Shown here piece after piece: positions 54,762 to 64,000 of a stretch of 64,000 nt of DNA. The stretch covers positions 1 through 64,000 of the forward strand of contig NZ_BATQ01000141.1 of NCBI RefSeq assembly GCF_000739635.1, in the 5' to 3' direction. Each line of letters begins with the position of its first letter. Within the stretch, counting starts at the first letter, position 1. The notes beneath the pieces were generated by a model, which was not told the origin of the DNA, did no database searches, and worked only from the letters and a program-made list of their open reading frames with translations. The DNA is from Verrucomicrobium sp. BvORR034 (GTDB taxonomy: Bacteria; Verrucomicrobiota; Verrucomicrobiia; Verrucomicrobiales; Verrucomicrobiaceae). Made by a program: the position numbers and the translations under genes.

Positions 54762-55280
54762 TTACGGGTCTCCTACCGTGTGGGCATCACGCGACTTTTT
54801 CCACCTGAAGTAAATGATCGTGTTCCCAGCAACAAAGAAGAGCCCCGCCCACATCAATGCCTTCACCCGACGATTCAGGTGATCCTCCATCACGTCGGCA
54901 AATGCCAGCAACGGCGGCCCCGCATCGCCCACGCGGGTTATTTCCAAAATCACATTCCCACGATGAAGGGGAGCATAGATGACGCGTAAAGCGGCTCCAT
55001 GGGGAATCAGGCTCTCAATACCCACCGCCGGAGATTCCTCGGGGTCTGTGTGTGATAACCGATCTCCCCCATCAGGAGGAGTAAGATGCAGGACAAAGGA
55101 ATCACTTCCGCGTTTGGACACCTCCCTCACCACCTCAACCTTCTTTGGAATAAATTCCGCCACCGGAAAGCGCTCCTTTGATTGGAAGGGATTGGGCCCG
55201 ATCAAAATCACCATCCCCACCATGCAGAGTGGCAGGCCCCACGCAAAACTGGCCAGTTTGATGTCGCTATGGGTGATCAT
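54762..55280 (-). CDS. Hypothetical protein with two membrane segments
   Basis: The 172-residue protein starts MITHSDIKLASFAWGLPLCM and has transmembrane segments near 8-28 and near 142-160 (RVKALMWAGLFFVAGNTIIY). A soluble beta-rich domain of about 100 residues lies between. This resembles DUF3592-type proteins. Function unknown. Confidence 0.65.
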   Translation of the reverse strand: MITHSDIKLASFAWGLPLCMVGMVILIGPNPFQSKERFPVAEFIPKKVEVVREVSKRGSDSFVLHLTPPDGGDRLSHTDPEESPAVGIESLIPHGAALRVIYAPLHRGNVILEITRVGDAGPPLLAFADVMEDHLNRRVKALMWAGLFFVAGNTIIYFRWKKSRDAHTVGDP

Positions 55281-55359
55281 TCGCCTAATCAAGCCGTGCG
55301 CCCCCACAGGGTCAACGCTGCAGGCAGGGAAACTACCGGGCATTGACACCGTCCTTCTC

Positions 55360-56061
55360 TCATCGTTTCACCCCCACCAGCGAGGTGGCACACCCGAAGA
55401 AGTGCTCTTTAACTTCCACATTGAGCCCCGCATCGACCAACACCGGTGCCACATGGGCACAGGAGCCAAAGGCGGCCGTGTATTCTCCCAGCATGCGGTA
55501 GCACTCAATGTCTCCCAAGCACAGCTTTCCCACCCAGGGGATCACGGAGCCAAGGTACCATCGGTAGAGCGGTCCGAGCGCCCAGCTATCGGCCCTGGAG
55601 ATCTCAATCAAGGCAAAGCGCCCACCTGGTTTCAAGATCCGCTCGATCTCCATGGCAAAGCGGCCCAAAGCCTCCTTGCTCAAGGTCTTCAAACCAAAAG
55701 CGGAGATCACGCAGTCCACTGAGGCATCCGGCAGGGAAGTCGCCGTGGCATTCTCACACAGAGTGCTAAAAGACCCCGCGAGGCGCGCTCGACGCCGCTT
55801 CTGCCGGGCTACCATTTCGGGAGAAAAATCAATCGCCACCAAGGAAGACCACCCCGGTGGCAGGTGGGGCCAGCATTCACCCGCACCCGCCATCATGTCG
55901 CACACCGCGTCCCCAGGTTTCACCTGCCCCAGACGCACACACAAGCGCCGCCACATGGAAGAGAAGCCGAAAGAGGAGACCCAGTTCACCACGTCATACG
56001 TGGGTCCCATGCGATCAAAGAGCGCCCGCACATACTCATCCCTGTAAACGTCCTCAGTCAC
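55360..56061 (-). CDS. UbiE/COQ5-like class I SAM methyltransferase
   Basis: The 233-residue protein has the opening YVRALFDRMGPTYDVVNWVS typical of UbiE-like methyltransferases, a SAM motif I AVCDMMAGAGECWPHL, DFSPEMVARQ, and the post-I block DCVISAFGLKTLSKEALGRF with RILKPGGRFALIEISRADSW. The quinone or lipid substrate is not certain. It overlaps the small upstream gene by 4 bases, so they are co-translated. Confidence 0.88.
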   Translation of the reverse strand: MTEDVYRDEYVRALFDRMGPTYDVVNWVSSFGFSSMWRRLCVRLGQVKPGDAVCDMMAGAGECWPHLPPGWSSLVAIDFSPEMVARQKRRRARLAGSFSTLCENATATSLPDASVDCVISAFGLKTLSKEALGRFAMEIERILKPGGRFALIEISRADSWALGPLYRWYLGSVIPWVGKLCLGDIECYRMLGEYTAAFGSCAHVAPVLVDAGLNVEVKEHFFGCATSLVGVKR

Positions 56062-56387
56062 TTGGTGACGGCGTCCTCATATCTGTTGGTGGATTTCCAA
56101 TAGGCAAATTCCAGCTCCCTTAGCGGCCAATAGGTCGCTTCCAGCGCCTGGGGCCAAACGCTTCGCGCCTTCTCGAACGCTCCCAACAGGACGTGCTTAT
56201 CCGCCGCAAGTTTCGCACTGACGTCACGCCACTCCATGACGGAAGCCTTGATCCCGTTGCCCGCGGGATCCAAGGGATTGTAAATATTCAGCAACTGACC
56301 GGAGCTCCTGAGAACACCGTACGAGGTCACGTAAACCGTTAGCGCTATCGCACCCCACACCATTGGCTTTAGCTGAGAGTTTTTCAT
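56058..56387 (-). CDS. Small membrane-anchored hypothetical protein
   Basis: The 109-residue protein starts MKNSQLKPMVWGAIALTVYV with one N-terminal membrane helix, then a soluble helical part (DVSAKLAADKHVLLGAFEKA, LRELEFAYWKSTNRYEDA). It overlaps the methyltransferase gene start by 4 bases, and its own start lies 23 bases after the preceding secreted protein gene. Family not recognised. Confidence 0.65.
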   Translation of the reverse strand: MKNSQLKPMVWGAIALTVYVTSYGVLRSSGQLLNIYNPLDPAGNGIKASVMEWRDVSAKLAADKHVLLGAFEKARSVWPQALEATYWPLRELEFAYWKSTNRYEDAVTK

Positions 56388-56410
56388 GATATGACTACTG
56401 GCTCCCTTCC

Positions 56411-57271
56411 TCAGCGAACCACCGGAATCACAACCTTCTCTGGCACTCGGGACTCCCCGCTTGGTACCGGCAACTTGACCGCCTCTGCGCTCCACACGCC
56501 ATCTTCATTGCAGCTGAATTCCCGGAAGGTTCCCTCCTTCACCAGTGTGTAGACCGCCCCATTCCCGCTGCTGAAAATGTCCTTCAAATCTGGACATGTC
56601 GTCATGGTGCCAAAACCCTTGTAATCGACAATACCTACCAGCACGATCATGATTTCCTTCCCTCCAATATGCAGGGAGGATTCCATGGTATTGGCCACCT
56701 CATAATTCTCCGCCAGATGTGCCGTCGCCGTGGGCTTCTCCCGCACTGCCAAAGGAGCCACGCCCTTGGCCCCACGCCAGTCCCGCATGACGGCCTCGCT
56801 GGCATCAATGTAGCCGCAATAGCGGCCCCCTCCCTGCTCACTCCAGTCCTCATTGAACTTCAACCCCAGCGCATCCTGATCCACCTTGAAATCCTTGTTG
56901 TAGATGAGCGCCACCACCCCGTTGGTCTGCGTCAACTGACCCGCGCCGTCATCCTCGATCAATTGATAGGTGGGTGCAGGATTGGAGGCAAAGCGCCAGT
57001 ACGCCTCCGTCAACGCCTGGCGCAATTCTCGGGTGATCCCATCCACCACCAACGACGTGTAGCCGATGTTTCCGCAGGCAAAAAAGTCACCATCGAACCG
57101 GTCATAGGAAAACTCGAACGCAGCTTCTTCCGATTTCATCCACTTCTCCATCAGCTCCCGGGTCAGGGTGACGGAGAAAAACGCATCTCCCGGCAGGAAG
57201 TAGTTGTTGTGAGCCGATACCGGCAACACGACAAGACCGACCATAGCAAGAATCACCAGGATGGGGCGCAT
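56411..57271 (-). CDS. Secreted hypothetical protein
   Basis: The 286-residue protein starts MRPILVILAMVGLVVLPVSA, a clear signal peptide. The mature part (HNNYFLPGDAFFSVTLTREL, AAFEFSYDRFDGDFFACGNI, LKFNEDWSEQGGGRYCGYID) has no family I can name. It probably leads a small operon with the next two genes. The start at 57271 is preferred to one at 57304. Confidence 0.7.
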   Translation of the reverse strand: MRPILVILAMVGLVVLPVSAHNNYFLPGDAFFSVTLTRELMEKWMKSEEAAFEFSYDRFDGDFFACGNIGYTSLVVDGITRELRQALTEAYWRFASNPAPTYQLIEDDGAGQLTQTNGVVALIYNKDFKVDQDALGLKFNEDWSEQGGGRYCGYIDASEAVMRDWRGAKGVAPLAVREKPTATAHLAENYEVANTMESSLHIGGKEIMIVLVGIVDYKGFGTMTTCPDLKDIFSSGNGAVYTLVKEGTFREFSCNEDGVWSAEAVKLPVPSGESRVPEKVVIPVVR

Positions 57272-57426
57272 AGGGATCGCAGTGGAAAAGTTGAGCAGGA
57301 ACAAGCTCGACCATCCCTCGTGCTCCTGTCAAACACCTCTTCGAACAACTCACCGGTGGCCCCATTCTCAAAACCTTTGCACTTCGGAATCCGGCAACCC
57401 ACCTTTTACCGTTCGCCATTCACCAC

Positions 57427-57939
57427 TTACCGATGGCGGGACCGCTCTCTCCCCCGAATGATCTCCGCTTCCTGATGGATGTTCAGCAGCGAAATCGCCG
57501 TGGCGCGGAACAAACACGCGCTGCCCCAGATCAACCCGCCAAAGCCTACAAAACCCAACCCCAGGCCCACCAGCACCAAGCCCTTCAACCAAAATCCCTG
57601 CTGCAAGGATGCCAGCACCACCCCCAGCAGCGTGATGAAAGTAGCACCGGCAAATGCCGCCAGCGCCAGATAGATGGAAAACAAGGCCCGCATGAGCAGA
57701 GCCGCCTGAGCCTCCGCGCGATCCACCTGTTGCAACAGCAACACTCCCGCCTCATCCGACTCTACGCCCTTCTCCGACTTCGCCAGAAACTGCGCCATCC
57801 GCTCCCGCGTCCGCAACAGCCGGTTGATCGTGCTCTGCGCCAGCATGCTCGTCGCATTCGTCAGCAACGCTGGTGCCACAATGAACGTCAGCACCGCAAA
57901 GGGACTTTGGGTCAAAGGAACGGCAGCAGAGGCGTCCAT
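57427..57939 (-). CDS. DUF2721 membrane protein
   Basis: The 170-residue protein has the DUF2721 features: an N-terminal helix (FAVLTFIVAPALLTNATSML), a basic cytoplasmic loop (RLLRTRERMAQFLAKSEKGV), and two C-terminal helices (LALAAFAGATFITLLGVVLA, LVLVGLGLGFVGFGGLIWGS). Function unknown. The start is ATG 57939; the open frame to 57993 adds a hydrophobic but atypical stretch. Confidence 0.88.
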   Translation of the reverse strand: MDASAAVPLTQSPFAVLTFIVAPALLTNATSMLAQSTINRLLRTRERMAQFLAKSEKGVESDEAGVLLLQQVDRAEAQAALLMRALFSIYLALAAFAGATFITLLGVVLASLQQGFWLKGLVLVGLGLGFVGFGGLIWGSACLFRATAISLLNIHQEAEIIRGRERSRHR

Positions 57940-58050
57940 GAGATAGAGGATGAATTGTTTAACCACGGAGAAAAACCAAACTTCAAATACCAAACCTCAA
58001 TGCCCCTCTTCCCCATCTTGTTAATCTTTCCAAAATCTTGTTAATCCTGT

Positions 58051-58743
58051 CTACCCCTCTTCCCCCCGGATCCCAACCTCGTACACATGCTTCAGCAAGT
58101 CATCAGGATCCGCATACACCCGGTACGCGCCTGACTTCTCCAGTTCCTCCTGTCCATAGCCACCGGCCAGCAGGCCCACTCCCAACGCTCCCGCACGACG
58201 CGCCGCGAGCATGTCCCAGATGCTGTCTCCTACTACGATGCACTTCGTGATGTCCGCGCCCAGTTTGGCTGCCGCGGCGAGAAACAGATCTGGATTCGGT
58301 TTCGCATAGGAAACCTGATCACGCGTCACGATCGGCACGTGTTTGGGCACCTCCAGCATCTCCAGCACCGGACCGGCACTCTCGATCTTGCCGCTGGTGG
58401 CGATGGCCCAAGGCACGTCCCACTGGGTAAGCGCCTCCAGGAGCTTCTTTGCCCCCGGCAGTGGCTTCACCTGCGAGCGCTGGCGTGCATAGCTCTCTGC
58501 ATGGCGACGCTGCACGCGCTGCGCCACCTCGGGCAACAATTCCAGCCCTGTCTCCTGTATGAGCGCATTGACAAACAAGCCCCCGCTCATCCCGATGCGC
58601 CGGTGAATGCGCCAGACGGAAAGCTCAATCCCCTCCGACTCCAACGCCTCCCGCCAGGCCAGCACGTGCTGATACACACTGTCCACCAGCGTGCCGTCGA
58701 GATCGAAGAGAAAGGAAGGAGGGGAAACAGAGAGAGGGGACAT
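58051..58743 (-). CDS. HAD-family phosphatase (PGP-like)
   Basis: The 230-residue protein has the HAD core: nucleophile FLFDLDGTLVDS (D14, D16), AIATSGKIES for motif II, a lysine in SYAKPNPDLFL, and CIVVGDSIWDMLAARRAGA for motif IV. It is probably a phosphoglycolate-type or sugar phosphatase. The start is ATG 58743. It is the first of two HAD phosphatases in the last 6 kb of the window. Confidence 0.92.
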   Translation of the reverse strand: MSPLSVSPPSFLFDLDGTLVDSVYQHVLAWREALESEGIELSVWRIHRRIGMSGGLFVNALIQETGLELLPEVAQRVQRRHAESYARQRSQVKPLPGAKKLLEALTQWDVPWAIATSGKIESAGPVLEMLEVPKHVPIVTRDQVSYAKPNPDLFLAAAAKLGADITKCIVVGDSIWDMLAARRAGALGVGLLAGGYGQEELEKSGAYRVYADPDDLLKHVYEVGIRGEEG

Positions 58744-58856
58744 GGGGGGGAGAGAGTGAAAAGTTGAGAGTAAAAAGTGATAAGTAATGAGCTTCCCGAA
58801 ACAGCGGCGAGCCATCTCGGGCGTTCCTAATTCATCATTCCGAATTCCTCATTTCA

Positions 58857-59846
<990 letters not shown>

Positions 59847-60032
59847 AAGGAGGTCGCTTGCCACTCTGTAGAGTTGATCGTCCAGGCAGGGGCCGGTGTT
59901 TCCCGCCCCCTGCAATCTGGCCGGGAAATAGGATACGTTTGCTCCACGGGTTCTGGTTGGCCCATCCTTGGGAAGGATGCATGCCCCGCCAACAATCCGG
60001 GCCTCTCGTACCCCGTCTTCTGGGCAGGGCGA

Positions 60033-60200
60033 TCAGGGCATCAGCGGCGCATACGCCCACAGCCTCAGTCCTTTGGGCAGAGCACGCCTTACCGGTGCGG
60101 CCCCCTTGGCCTCACCCTCCACCAGCTGCGCCCGTTCCAGGCGCACCTGCTGGCGTTCTTGTTCTGTCATGAGGTTTACTTTTGTCGTCTCTGTCTTCAT
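60033..60200 (-). CDS. Possible 55-residue basic protein
   Basis: A short frame reads MKTETTKVNLMTEQERQQVR and on, ending GLRLWAYAPLMP. It is amphipathic and basic and has the same strand as the AKR and MFS genes, 32 bases after the MFS stop. An internal ATG at residue 11 also fits. No family is recognised, so it may be noncoding. Confidence 0.35.
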   Translation of the reverse strand: MKTETTKVNLMTEQERQQVRLERAQLVEGEAKGAAPVRRALPKGLRLWAYAPLMP

Positions 60201-60232
60201 AATTCGTTCAAAGCTTGTTTCGACACCTCGGC

Positions 60233-61510
60233 CTATACGCTCAACTGCTGCGACGCCTGGACCTGAGGTGTCATTTCATCGATCCTCCGCGTGCGCAACG
60301 CTGCCGCCAACGCCACGGCACACGCGCTGGTGAGCACCACCAGCCCCAGCGCACCGCGCAGGCCGATGCCTTCCGCCACAAATCCAATCAGGGGCGGACC
60401 CAACAAAAATCCTCCGTAACCCAGCGTTGTCACCGTCGCCAGCGCCAGCCCCGGGGACATCTCCTTCACCCTCCCGGCAGCGCTAAAGACTTGAGGAATC
60501 ACGGTGGCAAACCCAGCCCCTACGGCTGCAAAGCCCAGCACCGCGGCGTACGGATGAGCCGTGATGAGCGCCAGCAGCAAGCCGGCTGCGGCCAGGACGC
60601 CGCTGCCGCGCACGAGGCGCTCCGGCCCCAGACGCAAGGTCAAAGAGTCTCCGGTGAAGCGCCCCAACATCATCGCCAGGGAGAAAGCCGCGTACCCGGC
60701 CGAGGCCAGCCCATCGCCGGCGCCAGTGACCTGCTTGAGGAACAGACCGCTCCAGTCAGCCATCGCCCCCTCCCCCATCATGATGCAAAAGGCCAGCAAC
60801 CCCAGCGCAACAAGCCTCTGCAGATCCGCAGCGGGGATGGAAGCCAGACCGCTCTTCACGGACACGCTGGCCGGAAGCCTCTCGCCGTTCGAGGAAACTT
60901 CATCCATACCCCGGCGCCCCACCGCATCATCTGGCAGCAGGGGGCGAAGCGCAATCAACACGACCATCCCACCCAACAGGGCGGCCACCGTCAGGAAATG
61001 CGTCTCCACCGGCACCGCCAGCCAGGCCATCCCGGCACCCAACGCCGCACCCGCCAGACCACCAGCGCTGAACAGTGCGTGGAAGGATGACATGATGGGC
61101 CGGCGGTAGCGCCGCTCCACCAGCACGGCCTGGCCGTTCATGGCCACGTCCAGGCCACCATGACCAGCACCAAAAAGAAAGAGGCCCAGCTTCAGCCAGA
61201 GAACCCCGGGCGCAAAGGCCAGGCAGGGCAGCATGCCGGCATACACCACCGTCCAGAAGGCTGCCACCCGCCGGCTGCCCAATCGGGCAGAGGCCCAGCC
61301 AGACAGTGGCATGGCCACCAGCGCCCCCAGGGCCATGCCCAACAGGGCCACTCCCAGAGCTCCATGCGTCAGTTCATGACGCTCCTGCACCATGGGAATA
61401 CGGGACACCCAGGTGCCAAACAGCATGCCATTCAGCAGGAAGAGCCATGATACCGCCCGCCGGGCCGCCACGGCAGCGGGAGCTGGGGTTCTTTGTAATA
61501 ACTCACTCAT
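60233..61510 (-). CDS. MFS transporter
   Basis: The 425-residue protein has about 12 predicted transmembrane segments and the MFS layout. The first helix is VSWLFLLNGMLFGTWVSRIP; the loop 2-3 motif is MPLSGWASARLGSRRVAA. The C-terminal half has ADWSGLFLKQVTGAGDGLA and GRFTGDSLTLRLG. It resembles sugar/drug efflux or uptake transporters (YbjJ type). It shares the strand with the HAD phosphatase upstream, and the GntR-LacI regulator is divergent. Confidence 0.92.
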   Translation of the reverse strand: MSELLQRTPAPAAVAARRAVSWLFLLNGMLFGTWVSRIPMVQERHELTHGALGVALLGMALGALVAMPLSGWASARLGSRRVAAFWTVVYAGMLPCLAFAPGVLWLKLGLFLFGAGHGGLDVAMNGQAVLVERRYRRPIMSSFHALFSAGGLAGAALGAGMAWLAVPVETHFLTVAALLGGMVVLIALRPLLPDDAVGRRGMDEVSSNGERLPASVSVKSGLASIPAADLQRLVALGLLAFCIMMGEGAMADWSGLFLKQVTGAGDGLASAGYAAFSLAMMLGRFTGDSLTLRLGPERLVRGSGVLAAAGLLLALITAHPYAAVLGFAAVGAGFATVIPQVFSAAGRVKEMSPGLALATVTTLGYGGFLLGPPLIGFVAEGIGLRGALGLVVLTSACAVALAAALRTRRIDEMTPQVQASQQLSV

Positions 61511-61549
61511 TGGGGGGCAGTCAGGAGAGAAAAGGAAAAGGGAACGGGG

Positions 61550-62398
61550 TCAGCCCAACAGCGCGAGATTCGCGGCGTCATGCCGCCCACCCATTGGATG
61601 AAAGCTCACCCAGTCCGTGTGGATCTTGTCCCAGTCTTGCAAGGCCATGCCGTGGCTGGCAAAGAGTGCCCGGATCTGCGTGGAGTTCCACAGCAGCACC
61701 TCCTCCAGGATCGGCACCAGCACACTCAGGGCATTGTCACTGATCACCGTGCGCTGCGCGATACGCCCCACCGCCTTCGTTTCCGAGACGGCAATCGTAT
61801 GCCCGTCCCGGCTGTTCACGTGGTGCATCACATAGAGGTCAGAACTGCCGTCACCCATGTAAATGGTACGGTCAGGACTCACGCGCAGGGCGGCCTCGAT
61901 GCCTTCCAGCACCGTCACTTTGCCGTAACCTGCAGGGGTGCGGGTCACGTTGGCGATCTCTCCGGTGGCGGGGTCAAAGTCGAACTCCGTGCCGAACACC
62001 CTCTCCGGAGGCACAATGCCCTCCAAAGCCGAGCGCACCACCTCAGCCGGTCCGGCGGAGATCACGTAGAAGGGGAACTCATAACCCGGCAACCCGAGGG
62101 CCAGCACCCTGCTCAACAGATCCACCTGGTGCTTCAGCCGCACTTTCTTGCCCGCAGCCACCAGATGCTCACGCCGCACTCCTCGGAAGGCAGGATCATG
62201 CCGCAGCAGATACGCCAGCTCCGCCCCCTGCTGCACGAGGTGGGTCCTCGACAGTCCTGCCACCTTCTCTTCAAAGCCTGGTACGCCCAGCAGTTCTGCC
62301 AGCACGTAGCCCGAGTCATTGAAACTCAATGTCTTGTCAAAGTCGCTCGCGACCAGAAAGCGTCGCTCGCTGGAGGTCTCAAATTCATTGGTCCTCAT
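61550..62398 (-). CDS. HAD-IB-like phosphatase
   Basis: The 282-residue protein starts at ATG 62398, which has a good ribosome-binding site (AAGGAGA). The nucleophile motif is FLVASDFDKTLSFND (D19, D21, T23). The cap region is helical, YVISAGPAEVV carries the motif II serine, and MGDGSSDLYVMH is motif IV. This is the phosphoserine-phosphatase-like (HAD-IB) group. The gene leads to the MFS transporter, and a GntR-type regulator is divergent. Confidence 0.9.
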   Translation of the reverse strand: MRTNEFETSSERRFLVASDFDKTLSFNDSGYVLAELLGVPGFEEKVAGLSRTHLVQQGAELAYLLRHDPAFRGVRREHLVAAGKKVRLKHQVDLLSRVLALGLPGYEFPFYVISAGPAEVVRSALEGIVPPERVFGTEFDFDPATGEIANVTRTPAGYGKVTVLEGIEAALRVSPDRTIYMGDGSSDLYVMHHVNSRDGHTIAVSETKAVGRIAQRTVISDNALSVLVPILEEVLLWNSTQIRALFASHGMALQDWDKIHTDWVSFHPMGGRHDAANLALLG

Positions 62399-62433
62399 GG
62401 TCGTCTCCTTTCGTGTCGTCATAGATTGATATT

Positions 62434-62600
62434 TGGTTATAACAGCTCTTGCCAAGCTGTCTTAGCTCCTGCTAAAGAAAGCACGCTCCAGACCCTCCGC
62501 AACACCACCACGCCTTGCGAAGTCTTTCAAAGAGGCCGAACCTTCTCCCTAGAAGCGGTGTCCCCTTCTCATCTTGACGTTTCCAAGTTGATATAACAAC
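62434..62600. promoter_or_regulatory. Candidate GntR operators in the divergent promoter region
   Basis: GTTGATATAACAAC at 62587-62600 is a near-perfect palindrome (12 of 14). A related TTGGTTATAACAGC lies at 62434-62447. One is close to the HAD gene start and one close to the regulator gene start. They are plausible sites for the GntR-LacI regulator; the assignment is inferred. Confidence 0.45.
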
Positions 62601-62662
62601 TTTAACTCACCCGATCATCCCGTCACCGAACTCCTGTCCGCCACCCACCGCCCCCGCTCCTT

Positions 62663-63775
62663 TTGAAAGTCTCCAAACACCGCCAGATCCACGACGCCCT
62701 GCGCCAGGAGATTCTGCACGGCAAATACCAGCCGGGTCAGAAGATCCCTAGCGAGGCCGCGCTCGTCACACGATTTGGAGCCTCGCGCATCACCGTGGGC
62801 CGGGCGGTGCGCGATTTGAATCGCTCCGGGCTGGTGGAACGTCGCGCTGGCTCTGGCACCTATGTCCGCCGTCTGCCTACCGAAACGGGCGTGCCGGAGC
62901 AAGGCCTCACCTTTGGCCTGCTCATTCCGGACCGAGGACGCACAGAGATCTTTGAGCCGATGTGCCAGGGCATGGCAGAGTCACCGCAGGCCCTGGGCCA
63001 TGCTCTGCTCTGGTCCAGCTCCCTCTCGCGGGATCCCTCGCTCTCCCGCGCCGCTCAAGCATGGGAGATCTGCCAGCGCTACCTCGGCCGCCGGGTGAGC
63101 GGCGTCTTCTTCGCCCCGCTGGAAGCCGCCTACGATGAGGACCAAATGAACCACCGCATCGTCACCGCCCTGGATCAGGCTGGCATCCCCGTGGTGCTGC
63201 TGGACCGTGACTTTCTGCCCTACCCCAAACGCAGCCGACACGATTTGGTGGGCATCGACAACCGCCGCACCGGGTTCGCCGCCACCCAGCACTTGGTGGA
63301 ACTTGGCTGCCGCCGCATCGCCTTCGTCACCTACCCGGAACCCGCAGCCACCATTGACGAACGCATCGCTGGCTACAGAGAAGCCCTCTACACGAACAGC
63401 CTGCCCGTGGTCCCGGCATACGTGCAACGCCTTGACCCTGCCTCACAGGAACAGGTTCAGGGCCTGCTGCACAGCGCCACGCCCGATGGCATCGTTTGCG
63501 CCAATGACCGCACTGCCGGCCAGCTCATGCACAGCCTCATGCAACTCGGCCACCGCGTTCCCCAGGACATTCGCATTGTGGGCATAGATGACATCGCCTA
63601 CGCCAGTCTCCTGCCCGTCCCCCTCACCACCCTGCATCAACCTGCCCGGGAGATCGGCCAGGCCGCCATGAGCACCATGCTCGAGCGTCTGGCCCGCCCC
63701 GAAATGCCTGTGCGGGACATCTTGCTGGAATGTCCGTTGATCGTGCGGAAATCGTGTGGCGGACTTAGTGCTTAG
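62663..63775 (+). CDS. GntR-family regulator with LacI-type sensor domain
   Basis: The 370-residue protein (TTG start) has a GntR winged helix (about 1-70: HRQIHDALRQEILHGKYQPG, IPSEAALVTRFGASRITVGR) and a LacI-like ligand domain (about 80-365, GIDNRRTGFAATQHLVELGC, ANDRTAGQLMHSLMQLGHRV). This AraR-like layout usually senses a sugar. It is divergent from the HAD phosphatase/MFS genes, its likely targets. Confidence 0.93.
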   Translation: MKVSKHRQIHDALRQEILHGKYQPGQKIPSEAALVTRFGASRITVGRAVRDLNRSGLVERRAGSGTYVRRLPTETGVPEQGLTFGLLIPDRGRTEIFEPMCQGMAESPQALGHALLWSSSLSRDPSLSRAAQAWEICQRYLGRRVSGVFFAPLEAAYDEDQMNHRIVTALDQAGIPVVLLDRDFLPYPKRSRHDLVGIDNRRTGFAATQHLVELGCRRIAFVTYPEPAATIDERIAGYREALYTNSLPVVPAYVQRLDPASQEQVQGLLHSATPDGIVCANDRTAGQLMHSLMQLGHRVPQDIRIVGIDDIAYASLLPVPLTTLHQPAREIGQAAMSTMLERLARPEMPVRDILLECPLIVRKSCGGLSA

Positions 63776-63867
63776 TACGGCGCAGGGCGAAAGTCTTCGA
63801 AAGTTGCCCCCCTCGCTCGCTCTCCTGCAAACGATTCCCTTCTGTCCACCGCACTCCTTCCTGCGCC

Positions 63868-64000
63868 ATGATTGAGACACCTTTCAAATCCGACTGGGCC
63901 ACCCTCAAGCGCCGCCTGCAGGATCTGCATCCCGACCTCAAGGAAGACGACGCCCTGCCGCCTTCCGGCACGCATTCGGAGGAAGTCGTGTGGCACATTC
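63868..64000 (+). CDS. Partial gene at window edge
   Basis: An ATG at 63868 opens MIETPFKSDWATLKRRLQDL and stays open for 44 residues to the end of the window. The visible part is helical and charged, with no recognisable motif. The 92-base gap from the GntR gene makes a shared transcript possible. Confidence 0.55.
   Translation, partial: MIETPFKSDWATLKRRLQDLHPDLKEDDALPPSGTHSEEVVWHI

Overview
The window looks like chromosomal DNA from a GC-rich member of the Verrucomicrobia, most likely of the Verrucomicrobium/Prosthecobacter type. This is judged from gene content, not a database search. The signs are a PEP-CTERM passenger protein with autotransporter-type beta-strand repeats, a DUF1080 (3-keto-disaccharide hydrolase) protein, a Tat-exported GMC dehydrogenase module, an ECF sigma factor beside a PknB-type kinase, many secreted proteins of unknown function, and many short palindromic intergenic repeats. 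I see no rRNA operon, CRISPR array, transposase, integrase or prophage.

Region by region. 1-3960: a tandem repeat, a HAD phosphatase, a divergent LysR regulator, and the alkylation-repair pair ogt / Ada-AlkA separated by a perfect 16-bp inverted repeat. 4265-12343: a sugar-oxidation neighbourhood (DUF1080-esterase fusion, XRE/DUF2975 pair, isomerase, Tat subunit 3, GMC dehydrogenase, DJ-1-like protein, XylR-type regulator). 12566-16461: a membrane protein, tRNA-Ser(GCU), a class I aldolase, and two unknown proteins. 16570-17038: tRNA-Asn(GUU), a GIY-YIG nuclease, and a broken second copy of the tRNA. 17413-25184: one plus-strand cell-surface glycan operon with GT2, GT4-like, GT9-like, two fucosyltransferases (GT11 and GT10), an archaemetzincin-like protein split over two genes with a ruined active site, and a GT8-like enzyme. 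25301-29609: thioesterase, Ser/Thr kinase, ECF sigma factor, acetyltransferase and a small secreted protein. 29700-37222: tRNA-Gly(GCC), a large secreted protein, and dnaK-groES-groEL.

37223-46124 is rich in repeats (a 274-bp element with 33-nt inverted ends and a 118-bp element with 25-nt inverted ends). It carries an acetyltransferase, a 1126-residue VIT/vWA protein and the PEP-CTERM beta-helix protein. 46760-48005 holds three tandem paralogues of a small membrane-anchored protein I do not recognise. 48093-57939 is mostly small unknown proteins with a GT25, an SDR, a methyltransferase, an M50-like protein whose HExxH is HELAR, and a DUF2721 protein. 58051-64000 holds a HAD phosphatase, an aldo/keto reductase, a short ORF, an MFS transporter, a second HAD phosphatase, a divergent GntR-LacI regulator, and the start of a gene that runs off the end.

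The least explained items are the tRNA-Asn/GIY-YIG unit, the split pseudo-archaemetzincin inside the fucosyltransferase operon, the three small membrane paralogues, and several dispersed palindromic repeats that sit directly against stop codons.
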